Shown one piece after another: positions 34,601-42,124 of a stretch of 64,000 bases of DNA; the stretch's first letter is position 1; every line of letters begins with the position of its first letter. A program made the position numbers and the translations under genes. The notes below the pieces were generated by a model that was given only the letters and a program-made list of their open reading frames with translations, did not search any database and was not told where the DNA came from. Source of the DNA: Micromonospora sp. NBC_01699 (GTDB taxonomy: Bacteria > Actinomycetota > Actinomycetes > Mycobacteriales > Micromonosporaceae). The stretch is taken from the NCBI RefSeq assembly GCF_036250065.1, contig NZ_CP109199.1, positions 3,472,001 through 3,536,000 on the forward strand, given 5' to 3'.

Positions 34601-37232
34601 GCTGCTCGCCGGCATCCTGCCGGAGTACATGATCCCGAACCAGTTCGTCTGGTTGGACCGGTTGCCGTTGCAGGAGCACGGCAAGGTCGACCGTCGGGCG
34701 CTGCCCGAACCGGCCGCCTCGACCGCCGCCGCCGGCGAACACGTCCCGCCGGACGGTCCGGTCGAGACCGCCATCGCGCAGGTGTGGGAGACGGTGCTCG
34801 AAGTCGAGCGGGTCGGCGCGCTGGACGACTTCTTCGACCTCGGTGGGCACTCGTTGCTCGCCACCCAGGTGGTGGCCCGGCTGCGTCGTACGCTGACCAC
34901 CGAGCGGTCGATCAGCGTGATGGACCTGTTCCGGTGCCGTACGGTCCGGGAACTCGCCCTGCTCGCCACCGGCGAATCCGGCCAACCGGCCGACCGGTTG
35001 CTGCACGAACTCAGCCGAGCGCCGAGCGGCCCCCGGAAACGCTCGTACGTCTGCGTCCCGTACGGCGGGGCGAACGCCGTGGTGTACCAGCCGCTGGCCG
35101 ACGCCCTCCCGGACGGCCACAGCCTGTACGCGGTCGCCGTACCCGGACACGACATCGGGTTGGCCGAGGAGATCGAGCCGATCGAGGTGACCGCGCAGCG
35201 GCTCACCGAGGAGATCCTGACCACGATCAGCGGCCCCCTGGTGGTGTACGGGCACTGCGGGCCCGGTGGGGCGCTCGCGGTCGAGGTCGCCCGGCGGTTG
35301 GAGGCGGCCGGCCGGGAACTCGACGCGCTCTACCTCGGCGGGATCTTCCCGTTCGCCCGACCGGTCGGCGGACTGCTCGGCCGGCTCACCCGGCTCCGTC
35401 TCGGTGAGCGGCTGCGCGGCGACCGGGTCTACGCCAACTGGCTCCAGGGCATGGGCGCCGACCTCGGTGCGCTCGATCCGGAGCAGCAGCGGTTCCTGAT
35501 CCGGGCGATGCGGCACGACGGCGAGGCGGCCGAGAACTACTTCACCGAGTTGCTGCACCAGCAGGCGACCCCGCTGCGGGCGCCGGTGATCAGCGTCGTC
35601 GGCGACCGCGACCCCGGTACGGAGTACCACCAGGAGCGGTACCGGGAGTGGCACTTCCTCAGCGACACCACCGCCCTGGTGGTGTTGCAGGAGGCCGGGC
35701 ACTACTTCGCTAAGTTCCGCGCCGACGAGGTCGCCGACATCATCACCGCCGTCGACGGGCACCTGGACCAGCCCGTCGCGGCGTACGACCCGGACCTGTC
35801 GTGGCAGGTCACCGCGGTCTCCCGGGAGACCGATCCGGCGCCTGCGGCGGCCGTCGAGCAGCAGCCGGGGATGGGGCGGTTCCTGACGGTCGCCACCGGG
35901 CAGCTCGTCTCGGCGATCGGGTCGGCGTTGACCACCTTCGCGGTGCCGCTGTGGACCTACCTCGAAACCGGGTCGCTGATCCGGTTCGCGCTGTTCGCGG
36001 TGCTCGGTCAGGTGCCGGGCATCCTGGCCGCGCCGATCGCCGGTGCGATCATCGACCGCACTGACCGGCGTCGGGCCATGCTCGCCGGGGACCTCGCCGC
36101 GCTGACCGCGATCGCCCTGTTCGCCGCGTTCTACTGGACCGACCAACTCCAGCCGTGGCACATCTACACCTTCGTCGGCTGGTTGTCGGTCGCGTTGACC
36201 TTCCAACGGCTGGCGTACATGTCGGCGGTGCCGCAACTGGTGCCCAAGCGCTACCTCGGTCACGCCAACGGGATGGTCCAGCTCGGCGGTGGCGTCGCCC
36301 AGTTCCTCGTACCGCTGGTCGCGGTCGGTCTGATCGCCACCATCGGCCTGGGCGGCATCCTCCTGATCGACCTGGGCAGTTACCTGTTCGCGGTCACCGT
36401 GCTGGTGCTGGTCAAGTTCCCCCGGACGATGGCCCGCCGACGCCGGGAGAGCCTGCTCGCCGAGATCACCGGGGGGCTGCGGTACACGGTGCAGAACCGC
36501 AGCTTCCGGGCCATGGTGCTGTTCTTCGCCGCGTTCAACCTGTTCCTCGCGCCGCTGTTCCTGCTGCTCTCCCCGCTGGTCCTGGCGTTCGCCCCGCTGG
36601 AGTCGGTGGCCCAGGTGTCGCTCGCCGGTGGCATCGGGGCGGTCGTCGGTGGCCTGATCATGACGGCGTGGGGCGGTCCCCGGCACCGGCGGATGCGCGG
36701 CATGTTGCTGCTGACGTTCGCGTTCGCGGCGGGTGGCCTGGTCACCGGGCTGCGGCCGAGCGTCGCGGTGGTGGCGGCGGGCGCGCTCGGGATGTCGCTG
36801 TCGCTGTCGGTGATCAACGGGATCTGGCTGACCATCATCCAGACCAAGGTGCCGCAGCGGCTGCACGCCCGGGTGATCGCCCTGAACATGGTCATCGCGT
36901 TGTCGACGATGCCGCTCGGTCAGGCCGTACTCGCCCCGCTGCTGGTGCCGCGGTTCGAGCCGCTGCTGCTGGCCGACGGTGCGCTCGCCGACACCGTCGG
37001 GCAGGTGCTCGGCGTCGGGCCGGGACGGGGCACCGGCCTGCTCTACATCCTGTTCGCCGCCTGTGTCGCGGTGGTGGTGGCGGTGTCGTTGCGGGTGCGT
37101 ACGCTGTCCCGGTTCGACGACGAGGTGCCGGACGCGCCACCGGACGATCTGGTCGGCCTGAGCAACTGGACGGCCCGAGCGGGGTCCCGCACCAGCGGCG
37201 GGCCCCGCCCGGAGAACGGGAGCGGTGGCTGA
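31662..37232 (+). CDS. NRPS C-A-PCP-TE fused to an MFS exporter (predicted Asp/Asn)
   Basis: 1856 aa. An N-terminal helix (LSEQRRALLAQRLRRG) is followed by the C domain (about 65-500; HHIVGDG), the A domain (about 520-1010; FTSGSTGRPKGV, NHYGPTEATV, Lys in HGKVDRRALP), PCP (Ser1064 in DLGGHSLL), thioesterase (about 1120-1375) and a full MFS permease (about 1400-1820, ten or more membrane helices). The hand-read A code is DFTKLGHVGK, close to Asp codes such as DLTKVGHIGK. The thioesterase nucleophile motif reads GHCGPGG with Cys1199 where Ser is usual; GHYFAKF supplies the His. It is translationally coupled to the first module. The pair should build and export a two-residue, possibly acylated product. 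No MbtH-like or phosphopantetheinyl-transferase gene is seen nearby. Confidence 0.93.
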   Translation: MTDLDNQLDSESVPAPDRVLAPVALARTERLSEQRRALLAQRLRRGSGAAVKAPEIPRVPDGVAPPISFGQERLWFVEQLDPGTDAYVMRGGVRLRGRLHLDALRNALDDVVERQDTLRTRFPVDDEGRASAEVAQRVEVPFRIVTLDPDTEPDVLDRAQTLTTEDCGPFDLTAAPLLRALVVRVGPDDHVVHVAMHHIVGDGWSWPVFFADWAAFYAARLDLAPPPTPLPIRYGDYAAWQRERLSGPAADRDLAYWRQALHGVPPLELPVDRPRPAQPGWRGEGHRIRFPDELVEELRSLGREHGATLFMTLLAGLHVLLYRLSGQRDFAVGSPVAGRVRPELERLVGLFVNMLPLRAELRPELTFAELLTQTRDRVLEALSHQELPFERLVQELNVERDTSRSPIFQVLFGMHNSGGSTGEWPDGLVQLPAGGPITTNKHDLSLYVDELPDGVYGLFGYRTELFDADTVARFAEHYHRLLTAAVARPDTSLADLDLMTAAQRSAVLGLGTGAPAPQSAGGNLADVIAAHVVATPDAPAIVHDGVATDYRELDAGANRMAGWLRARGVGRGSLVGVCLEQSAELAMALLGVLRAGAAYVPLDPEQPPARLATIMADARPALVLTTSDLVDRFDAVATVRLDEVRDEIAASSPVAPEPVAEPDDLAYVIFTSGSTGRPKGVAVAHRQVRNYLDGVAERIDVVPGARWALLQSLSFDFAVTVFYLGLASGGAVHLVPRRCTGDELADYLRDQRIDYLKMTPSHLAALAVEVPAQRLVPARALLLGGEASRLDWAAGLAGGDAAVFNHYGPTEATVGVTTYRVEASDTGTGTTPIGGPLPHARVYVLDERMRPVPVGVSGELYLGGDRLARGYLGQPGLTAERFRPDPYAVEPGARMYGTGDLARWRPDGQLEFLGRRDGQVKLRGYRVELGEVEAALVDCPGVGAAVAVLRGDRLVGYLQREAADGAGPTPDDPDPGTLRRLLAGILPEYMIPNQFVWLDRLPLQEHGKVDRRALPEPAASTAAAGEHVPPDGPVETAIAQVWETVLEVERVGALDDFFDLGGHSLLATQVVARLRRTLTTERSISVMDLFRCRTVRELALLATGESGQPADRLLHELSRAPSGPRKRSYVCVPYGGANAVVYQPLADALPDGHSLYAVAVPGHDIGLAEEIEPIEVTAQRLTEEILTTISGPLVVYGHCGPGGALAVEVARRLEAAGRELDALYLGGIFPFARPVGGLLGRLTRLRLGERLRGDRVYANWLQGMGADLGALDPEQQRFLIRAMRHDGEAAENYFTELLHQQATPLRAPVISVVGDRDPGTEYHQERYREWHFLSDTTALVVLQEAGHYFAKFRADEVADIITAVDGHLDQPVAAYDPDLSWQVTAVSRETDPAPAAAVEQQPGMGRFLTVATGQLVSAIGSALTTFAVPLWTYLETGSLIRFALFAVLGQVPGILAAPIAGAIIDRTDRRRAMLAGDLAALTAIALFAAFYWTDQLQPWHIYTFVGWLSVALTFQRLAYMSAVPQLVPKRYLGHANGMVQLGGGVAQFLVPLVAVGLIATIGLGGILLIDLGSYLFAVTVLVLVKFPRTMARRRRESLLAEITGGLRYTVQNRSFRAMVLFFAAFNLFLAPLFLLLSPLVLAFAPLESVAQVSLAGGIGAVVGGLIMTAWGGPRHRRMRGMLLLTFAFAAGGLVTGLRPSVAVVAAGALGMSLSLSVINGIWLTIIQTKVPQRLHARVIALNMVIALSTMPLGQAVLAPLLVPRFEPLLLADGALADTVGQVLGVGPGRGTGLLYILFAACVAVVVAVSLRVRTLSRFDDEVPDAPPDDLVGLSNWTARAGSRTSGGPRPENGSGG

Positions 37233-37241
37233 CCGGCGCGG

Positions 37242-38186
37242 CTACCAGTCGAGGGGCTGGGCGGCGAGTCGTTCGTCGTACCAGCCCCGGATCGCCCGGA
37301 ACGTCTCGGTCGGCAGCGGCTCGGCGGCGGCGGCGAGGCTGCTGTGCAGTTGGGCCAGGGACTTGGTGCCGGGGATGACGGTGGACACCGCGTCGTAGTG
37401 GAGCAGGAAGCGCAGCGCGCCGTCGAGCAGGCTCACCCCGTCGGGCAGCAGTTCCCGGAACTCGTCCACCAGGCCGGCGCGCAGCACGACGTCGGCGCGG
37501 GTCCACCGGTCGCGTACGTCGGTGAAGACGCTGTCCGCGTCGTACCTGCCGGCGAGCCAGCCGGACTCCAGTGGCACCTTGACCAGGGTTCCGACACCCC
37601 GGTCCCGGGCTCGGCCCAACGCCTGCCACGGCTCCTGGTAGAGGGCGGACAGCCGGACCTCCAGCGCGTCCGAGGCACTGGTGGTCAGTACGGTGTCGAT
37701 GTCGGCTCCCCAGTCGACGGACGCACCGTAGGCGCGGATCGTGCCCTTGTCCCTGAGCTGTTGCAGGACCTGGTAGTGCTCGCCGGTGGTGCCGTCGAGG
37801 ATCTCCGGCGGCGGGTTGTGCAGGACGACGATGTCGACGTGGTCGACGTTCATCCGGCGGGCGCTGCTCTCGATCGACGCCTCGACGGCGCCGGGTGCCC
37901 AGTTCGGGCTGCCGTCGGGGTGGTAACCGACCTTGGTGCAGAGGATCACCTCGTCGCGGCGGCGGCCGGTCAGCGCCCGGCCGATGTTCGACTCGCTCTG
38001 TCCGTCGGCGTATCCGGGTGCGGTGTCGATGAGGTTGACCCCGGCGTCGAGCGCGGTGTGCACGATCCGGACCGCCTCCGTCGGATCCGGTCCGTCTGGC
38101 CACTGTGCCGATCGGCCGAGCTGCCAGGCACCGAGGCCGATCGCGCTGACCCGTAGGCCGGTCGAGCCGAACGCCCTGAGCTGCAT
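37242..38186 (-). CDS. Aldo/keto reductase
   Basis: 314 aa. A TIM-barrel NADPH-dependent oxidoreductase with the catalytic tetrad visible: Asp and Tyr in NLIDTAPGYADGQSE, Lys in LCTKVGYHPD, and His in VVLHNPPPE. A cofactor-binding stretch VSTVIPGTKSLAQL is near the C-terminus. The ATG at 38186 has GGGGGGA 8 nt upstream; longer reading of the frame lacks a ribosome site. It converges on the NRPS gene with only 9 bp between the stop codons and no obvious terminator, so it could modify the peptide product, but that is only positional inference. Confidence 0.9.
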   Translation of the reverse strand: MQLRAFGSTGLRVSAIGLGAWQLGRSAQWPDGPDPTEAVRIVHTALDAGVNLIDTAPGYADGQSESNIGRALTGRRRDEVILCTKVGYHPDGSPNWAPGAVEASIESSARRMNVDHVDIVVLHNPPPEILDGTTGEHYQVLQQLRDKGTIRAYGASVDWGADIDTVLTTSASDALEVRLSALYQEPWQALGRARDRGVGTLVKVPLESGWLAGRYDADSVFTDVRDRWTRADVVLRAGLVDEFRELLPDGVSLLDGALRFLLHYDAVSTVIPGTKSLAQLHSSLAAAAEPLPTETFRAIRGWYDERLAAQPLDW

Positions 38187-38310
38187 CGTTGAGATCCCCC
38201 CTGCCAGGACCGCCGGTCGGCGGTTCCGACAGCGTATCGACGGCGGCCTCGGTCCGCCGTCCCGCCGGGTTCGCTTCGTCACGTACGGATCAACGGATGC
38301 ACACTTCTGG

Positions 38311-38339
38311 TTGACAGGTGATCATGAGTAAACGAAGAT
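38311..38339 (+). promoter_or_regulatory. Promoter of the orphan leader peptide
   Basis: A consensus TTGACA (38311-38316) is followed after 17 bp by GAAGAT (38334-38339), then 7 nt to the GTG of the leader ORF. This is a leaderless arrangement. Confidence 0.55.
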
Positions 38340-38346
38340 CTAGTAC

Positions 38347-38427
38347 GTGCGAAGCGCCTATCTGACAAAGCGGGGTCACATCGACCTCCTGCGTGTCGCC
38401 AGCGCCGCCTGTCGACGCTCCATCTGA
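38347..38427 (+). CDS. Sulfur-type leader peptide, 26 aa
   Basis: GTG start at 38347, TGA at 38425. The peptide begins MRSAYLTKRG and continues HIDLLRVASAACRR before SI. It carries the conserved HxDLxRxASxxC-R core of actinobacterial leader peptides usually found before sulfur-metabolism genes, where a late Cys codon is thought to let ribosome stalling sense cysteine supply. A TTGACA/GAAGAT promoter places the transcription start next to the GTG. The next gene is an M14 peptidase whose start lies 120 nt downstream, with small GC-rich hairpins between (around 38465-38500). No known sulfur gene follows, which is unusual. Confidence 0.65.
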   Translation: MRSAYLTKRGHIDLLRVASAACRRSI

Positions 38428-38546
38428 CGCCGGGCTCCTCCTTCCTCGCACGCTGCTGACGTTTCTCCGCTCCCCCGGGTCTCCGGCCCCGAGGGGACGT
38501 CTGTCCGCGCGCATTGTCCTATATCCCGACAGGAGATCCCCCTTTC

Positions 38547-41000
38547 ATGGGTAGAAAGCTCTCCCGGATCGCCGCGGCATCGGTTGCCGCCTCGCTCCTG
38601 GGCACCATGGCCTGGGCCGCGCCGGTGAACGCCTCCGCGCTGCCGTCCGTGCCCCCGTCCGGCGTCGACTTCTGGGGCATCACCGGTTACCCCGCCCGCA
38701 ACGTGCTACCGGTCTGGGCGGACAACCCGAACGACGCCTCCATCCCGATCGGCGTCACCCCGTACGACGAGATCGCCCCGAAGCTCAACGCCCTTCAGGC
38801 CAACACCGACCGGGTGTCGGCCCGGGTGGCGGGAAAGTCGGCCGGCGGCTACGACCTGTACGCGGTGACGGTGACCGCACCGGAGACCCAGGACGAGGCG
38901 CGGCGGCAGGAGAACTGGCGCCGTCAGATCGAGGACCACCCGGCGACCGCCCAGCAGGACCGGCGTTTCCTGGAGGGTTACAAGACCCCGCTGTTCATCA
39001 ACGCCAACATCCACGGCAACGAGTGGGAGGGCACCGACGCCGCCCTGCGGGTGATCGAGGAGTTCGCGACCAGCACCGATCCCCAGGTCGCGCAGCTGCT
39101 CAAGCGCAACCGGCTGGTCTTCAACGTCACCTCCAACCCGGACGGTCGGGTGGCCGGCACCCGGCAGAACGCGGCGGGCTACGACCTCAACCGCGACCTG
39201 ACCATCGTGTCGCAGCCCGAGACCAACCTGATCCGTGAGCTGATCGTCGACACCCGGCCGATCATCACGCTCGACCTGCACGGCTACGTCAACCCGACGC
39301 TGCTGCACCCGAGCACCCCGCCGCACAACGTCAACAACGAGTACGACCTCTACATCAAGCACGGCCTGCCGAACGCGCTCGCGATCGAGCAGGGCCTCAA
39401 GGCGCTGGGCTACCCCGAGACGCAGCAGGCGCGGATCCCGTTCCGGGACGACGAACCCGGCGTCTGGGACGACTTCCCGCCGATCTACGTGCCGTCCTTC
39501 GCGATGTTGCAGAGCAGCATCCCGTACACGATCGAGGCACCGCTGAACCCGCGCGGCAACCTCACCCCGGCGGAGAAGCTGCGCCGCTCCGGCATCAACA
39601 CCGACGTGCACGAGGTGGCGATCAAGACCTCGTTGCAGTACATCCAGGACCACCGGGCCGAGGTGCTGTTCGACCAGGCCGAGGGCTACCGGCGCGGCTG
39701 GGCCGGTGAGCCGCTGCGGGACATCCCGGACGGCTACGTACCGGGCTGGGGCCCGGAGGACAACTACCACACCACCTTCCCCCGCTCGTACGTCATCCCG
39801 GCCGGCTCCGGCCAGCACTCCGCGCCGGCCGCGGCCCGCCTCGTCGACCTGCTGATCGGCAGCGGCGGCCGGGTGTGGCGGGCGCAGGCGAGCTTCACCG
39901 CCAACGGCAAGAACTACCCCGCCGGCTCGTACGTGATCGACATGCACCAGCCCAAGCGTGGCCTGGTCAACTCCCTGCTCGAACCCGGTGTCGACATCAC
40001 CGAGCGGGTGGACGACCTCTATGCCGGCCCGGCCGCCTGGAGCCAGGGACTGACCTGGGGCGCGACCGTCGACACCCTGTGGGACCAGCTGCCGACGGTG
40101 AGCCTGGTCCGGGCCTACGACGGCAAGGCCGAAAGCGCCGTGCCGGGCGGTACGCCCGACCTGCGGCTGAACCTCCAGGACGCCGCCGACCTGCTCGCCG
40201 TCAACGCGCTGCTGGACCAGGGCGTCAGCGTCTACCGGCTGTCCGACGGGTCGGTCGCCATCCCGCACACGACCACCAACCGCCGGCTCGCCGCGGCCGA
40301 GTCCCGTAAGCACGACGTCGCCTTCGAAGCCGCCCCGGCGGGTTGGCAGGGGACCCTGCTGGACCGGGTCGTCGTCGGTTACCTGGGTACGGTCGAGGAA
40401 CGCGACACGCTCAAGGATCTCGGCTTCGAGGCGCGTACCGTCACCGCCGCGACGCTGGCCACGACCCTCACCGCGGACGTCGACGTACTGCTGGTCGGCG
40501 GCAACCTCAACCTGGCGAACCTGACGGCGGAGAACCGGGCCGCGCTGAACGCCTTCCTCGTCCGGGGCGGCGGGGTCATCGGTCTGGACACCGCCGGGGC
40601 GAACTTCAGCAACGCCGCCGGGCTGCTGACCGTCACGGCCACCGCGGGCGCCTCGCTGGCCAGCGGCGTGGTCAACATCGTCAACAGCCAGGGGCCGGTG
40701 ACCTCGGGTGCGATCCCGCACTCGTTCATCAACCAGCCGGTCTGGTTCACCAACCTGGGCGCCGGGGTGACGGTGGAGCAGTCCTACGCCGCCGACCCGC
40801 TGCTCTCCGGCTGGTGGGCGGCGAACGCGGCCGGCACCAACGGCCCGACCGCGGCGGCCAACCAGGCCAGCATCGTCCGGGGCGTCACGGCCGCGGGCAA
40901 CGGCGTGGTGCTCTTCGGTACGGACCCGACCTACCGCACCCACCCGAAGGGCATCCAGCCGCAGCTCGGCCGGGCCGTGCTCTGGGCGTCCCAGCGGTAG
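38547..41000 (+). CDS. Secreted M14-family zinc carboxypeptidase
   Basis: 817 aa. A Sec signal peptide covers residues 1-30 (MGRKLSRIAAASVAASLLGT, ending VNASA). The M14 peptidase core holds FINANIHGNEWEGTD near residue 155 (zinc HxxE), VFNVTSNPDGR, and ITLDLHGY with the third zinc His. SIPYTIEAPLN is where the catalytic Glu is expected. The C-terminal 350 residues are of unknown role and include a GATase-like alpha/beta stretch (DVDVLLVGGNLNLANLTAEN). It is related in layout, but not closely in sequence, to the M14 protein at 18392-21058. AGGAGA precedes the ATG at 10 nt. A TATATC box (38520-38525) may be a second promoter between the leader peptide and this gene. Confidence 0.85.
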   Translation: MGRKLSRIAAASVAASLLGTMAWAAPVNASALPSVPPSGVDFWGITGYPARNVLPVWADNPNDASIPIGVTPYDEIAPKLNALQANTDRVSARVAGKSAGGYDLYAVTVTAPETQDEARRQENWRRQIEDHPATAQQDRRFLEGYKTPLFINANIHGNEWEGTDAALRVIEEFATSTDPQVAQLLKRNRLVFNVTSNPDGRVAGTRQNAAGYDLNRDLTIVSQPETNLIRELIVDTRPIITLDLHGYVNPTLLHPSTPPHNVNNEYDLYIKHGLPNALAIEQGLKALGYPETQQARIPFRDDEPGVWDDFPPIYVPSFAMLQSSIPYTIEAPLNPRGNLTPAEKLRRSGINTDVHEVAIKTSLQYIQDHRAEVLFDQAEGYRRGWAGEPLRDIPDGYVPGWGPEDNYHTTFPRSYVIPAGSGQHSAPAAARLVDLLIGSGGRVWRAQASFTANGKNYPAGSYVIDMHQPKRGLVNSLLEPGVDITERVDDLYAGPAAWSQGLTWGATVDTLWDQLPTVSLVRAYDGKAESAVPGGTPDLRLNLQDAADLLAVNALLDQGVSVYRLSDGSVAIPHTTTNRRLAAAESRKHDVAFEAAPAGWQGTLLDRVVVGYLGTVEERDTLKDLGFEARTVTAATLATTLTADVDVLLVGGNLNLANLTAENRAALNAFLVRGGGVIGLDTAGANFSNAAGLLTVTATAGASLASGVVNIVNSQGPVTSGAIPHSFINQPVWFTNLGAGVTVEQSYAADPLLSGWWAANAAGTNGPTAAANQASIVRGVTAAGNGVVLFGTDPTYRTHPKGIQPQLGRAVLWASQR

Positions 41001-41036
41001 CACCGGCGGGTAGGTTCCGCGACGAGTGACAGACGA

Positions 41037-41066
41037 GGGCCCGGGTGTCGGTGGACACCCGGGCCC
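41037..41066. terminator. Terminator between M14 and GST-like genes
   Basis: Perfect 13-bp arms GGGCCCGGGTGTC (41037-41049) and GACACCCGGGCCC (41054-41066) with a GGTG loop lie between the convergent stops at 41000 and 41100. Confidence 0.85.
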
Positions 41067-41099
41067 TGCCCGTGCTGCCGGCCCCGGTGGGGTCCGGCG

Positions 41100-42020
41100 T
41101 CACACCCCGGTGCGGTTCGCCGGGGCGTGCCAGTCGGGGATCCGCGCGTCCGGCGCGGCGAACGAGCTGAAGTCGGTGGTGTCCCGGAACGCGGGCAGGG
41201 TGTAGAGGTCCCGCGCGTACGCCCACAGGTGCGGGAACTCGTGCAGGCCGGGGTTGATGGCCCGGTGGGCGTTGGATTGGACGTCGTAGCGGACCAGGGT
41301 CACCCAGAGCCGGACGTCGGCCTCGGTCACCGTCGACCCGACCAGGTACCGCCGGGTCGCCAACCGTTCGTCCAGCGTCGCGAGCGCGTCGAGCAGCGCG
41401 GTCCGGGCCCGTACGCCGTCCTCGTCGGTCCGGGCCGCCGTACCGACGCCCCAGTTGACCGTCGGGTTGAGCCACTCGTCCAGTTCCTCGATCTCCTCGC
41501 GGTGGCGCTCCGGATAGGTGTCCACGAGCGGGGTGGCGAGCTGCCGGAATTGGGTCGCGAGGTCGATTCCGATGGTCTTGAAGGTGTTGCTGACCACCCC
41601 GGCGGTGACCCGGTCCCAGAGCGCCGGCACCGAGATGTGGCCGTCGAAGTTCTCCTCGGTGGCCTCGTACGCCTCGCGCAGCAGGGTGAACCCGTTCACC
41701 GGGTCCGGCCCGTACCGCTCGCGGAACGCCCAGCCGCGCCCGTCGCGGACGTTGTCCACGTAGGACACGCTGACGACGTCGTCCAGGCCGGCGAGGGCTC
41801 GGGTGATGGTCACCCGGTGCGCCCAGGGGCAGAACCATCCCGCGTAGATGTGGTAACGGCCGGCGCGCGGGGTGAAGCCGGCGGGGCTGTGCTCGTCGAT
41901 CCGTCCGGAGAAACGGTAGACCGGGCGGGGGTCGTCGGGTCGCCGGACGATCCGGTACTCGCCGTGGGTGTCGGGGTCGGCGGGGCTGGCCAGCCGGCTG
42001 AAGGGGGACAGTCCGGGCAT
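41100..42020 (-). CDS. Glutathionyl-hydroquinone reductase (YqjG/ECM4)-like protein
   Basis: 306 aa. A glutathione-S-transferase omega-like protein of the YqjG/ECM4 type. The active-site Cys is in YAGWFCPWAHRVTI; ENFDGHISVPALWDR and the C-terminal helical domain (ATRRYLVGSTVTEADVRLWV) follow the family. Actinomycetes make mycothiol rather than glutathione, so the thiol substrate is probably mycothiol (inference). GGAGG lies 6 nt before the ATG at 42020. It lies 105 bp downstream of the peptide-type ABC operon on the same strand and could be its last gene. Confidence 0.85.
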   Translation of the reverse strand: MPGLSPFSRLASPADPDTHGEYRIVRRPDDPRPVYRFSGRIDEHSPAGFTPRAGRYHIYAGWFCPWAHRVTITRALAGLDDVVSVSYVDNVRDGRGWAFRERYGPDPVNGFTLLREAYEATEENFDGHISVPALWDRVTAGVVSNTFKTIGIDLATQFRQLATPLVDTYPERHREEIEELDEWLNPTVNWGVGTAARTDEDGVRARTALLDALATLDERLATRRYLVGSTVTEADVRLWVTLVRYDVQSNAHRAINPGLHEFPHLWAYARDLYTLPAFRDTTDFSSFAAPDARIPDWHAPANRTGV

Positions 42021-42124
42021 GGGATACCTCCGAGAGGGTCGGAGCGGGACAACCGGGGAAAAGCCTACTGAGTGAATGGGTTTTCGGTCCACGTCAACTG
42101 GGTCCGTACGGGCGCGCCCACCCG

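Noticed and set aside
32661-36866. A 4.2-kb open frame on the minus strand inside the second NRPS gene
   Set aside because: Shadow frame of the NRPS, rich in His/Arg/Gln without recognisable domains.
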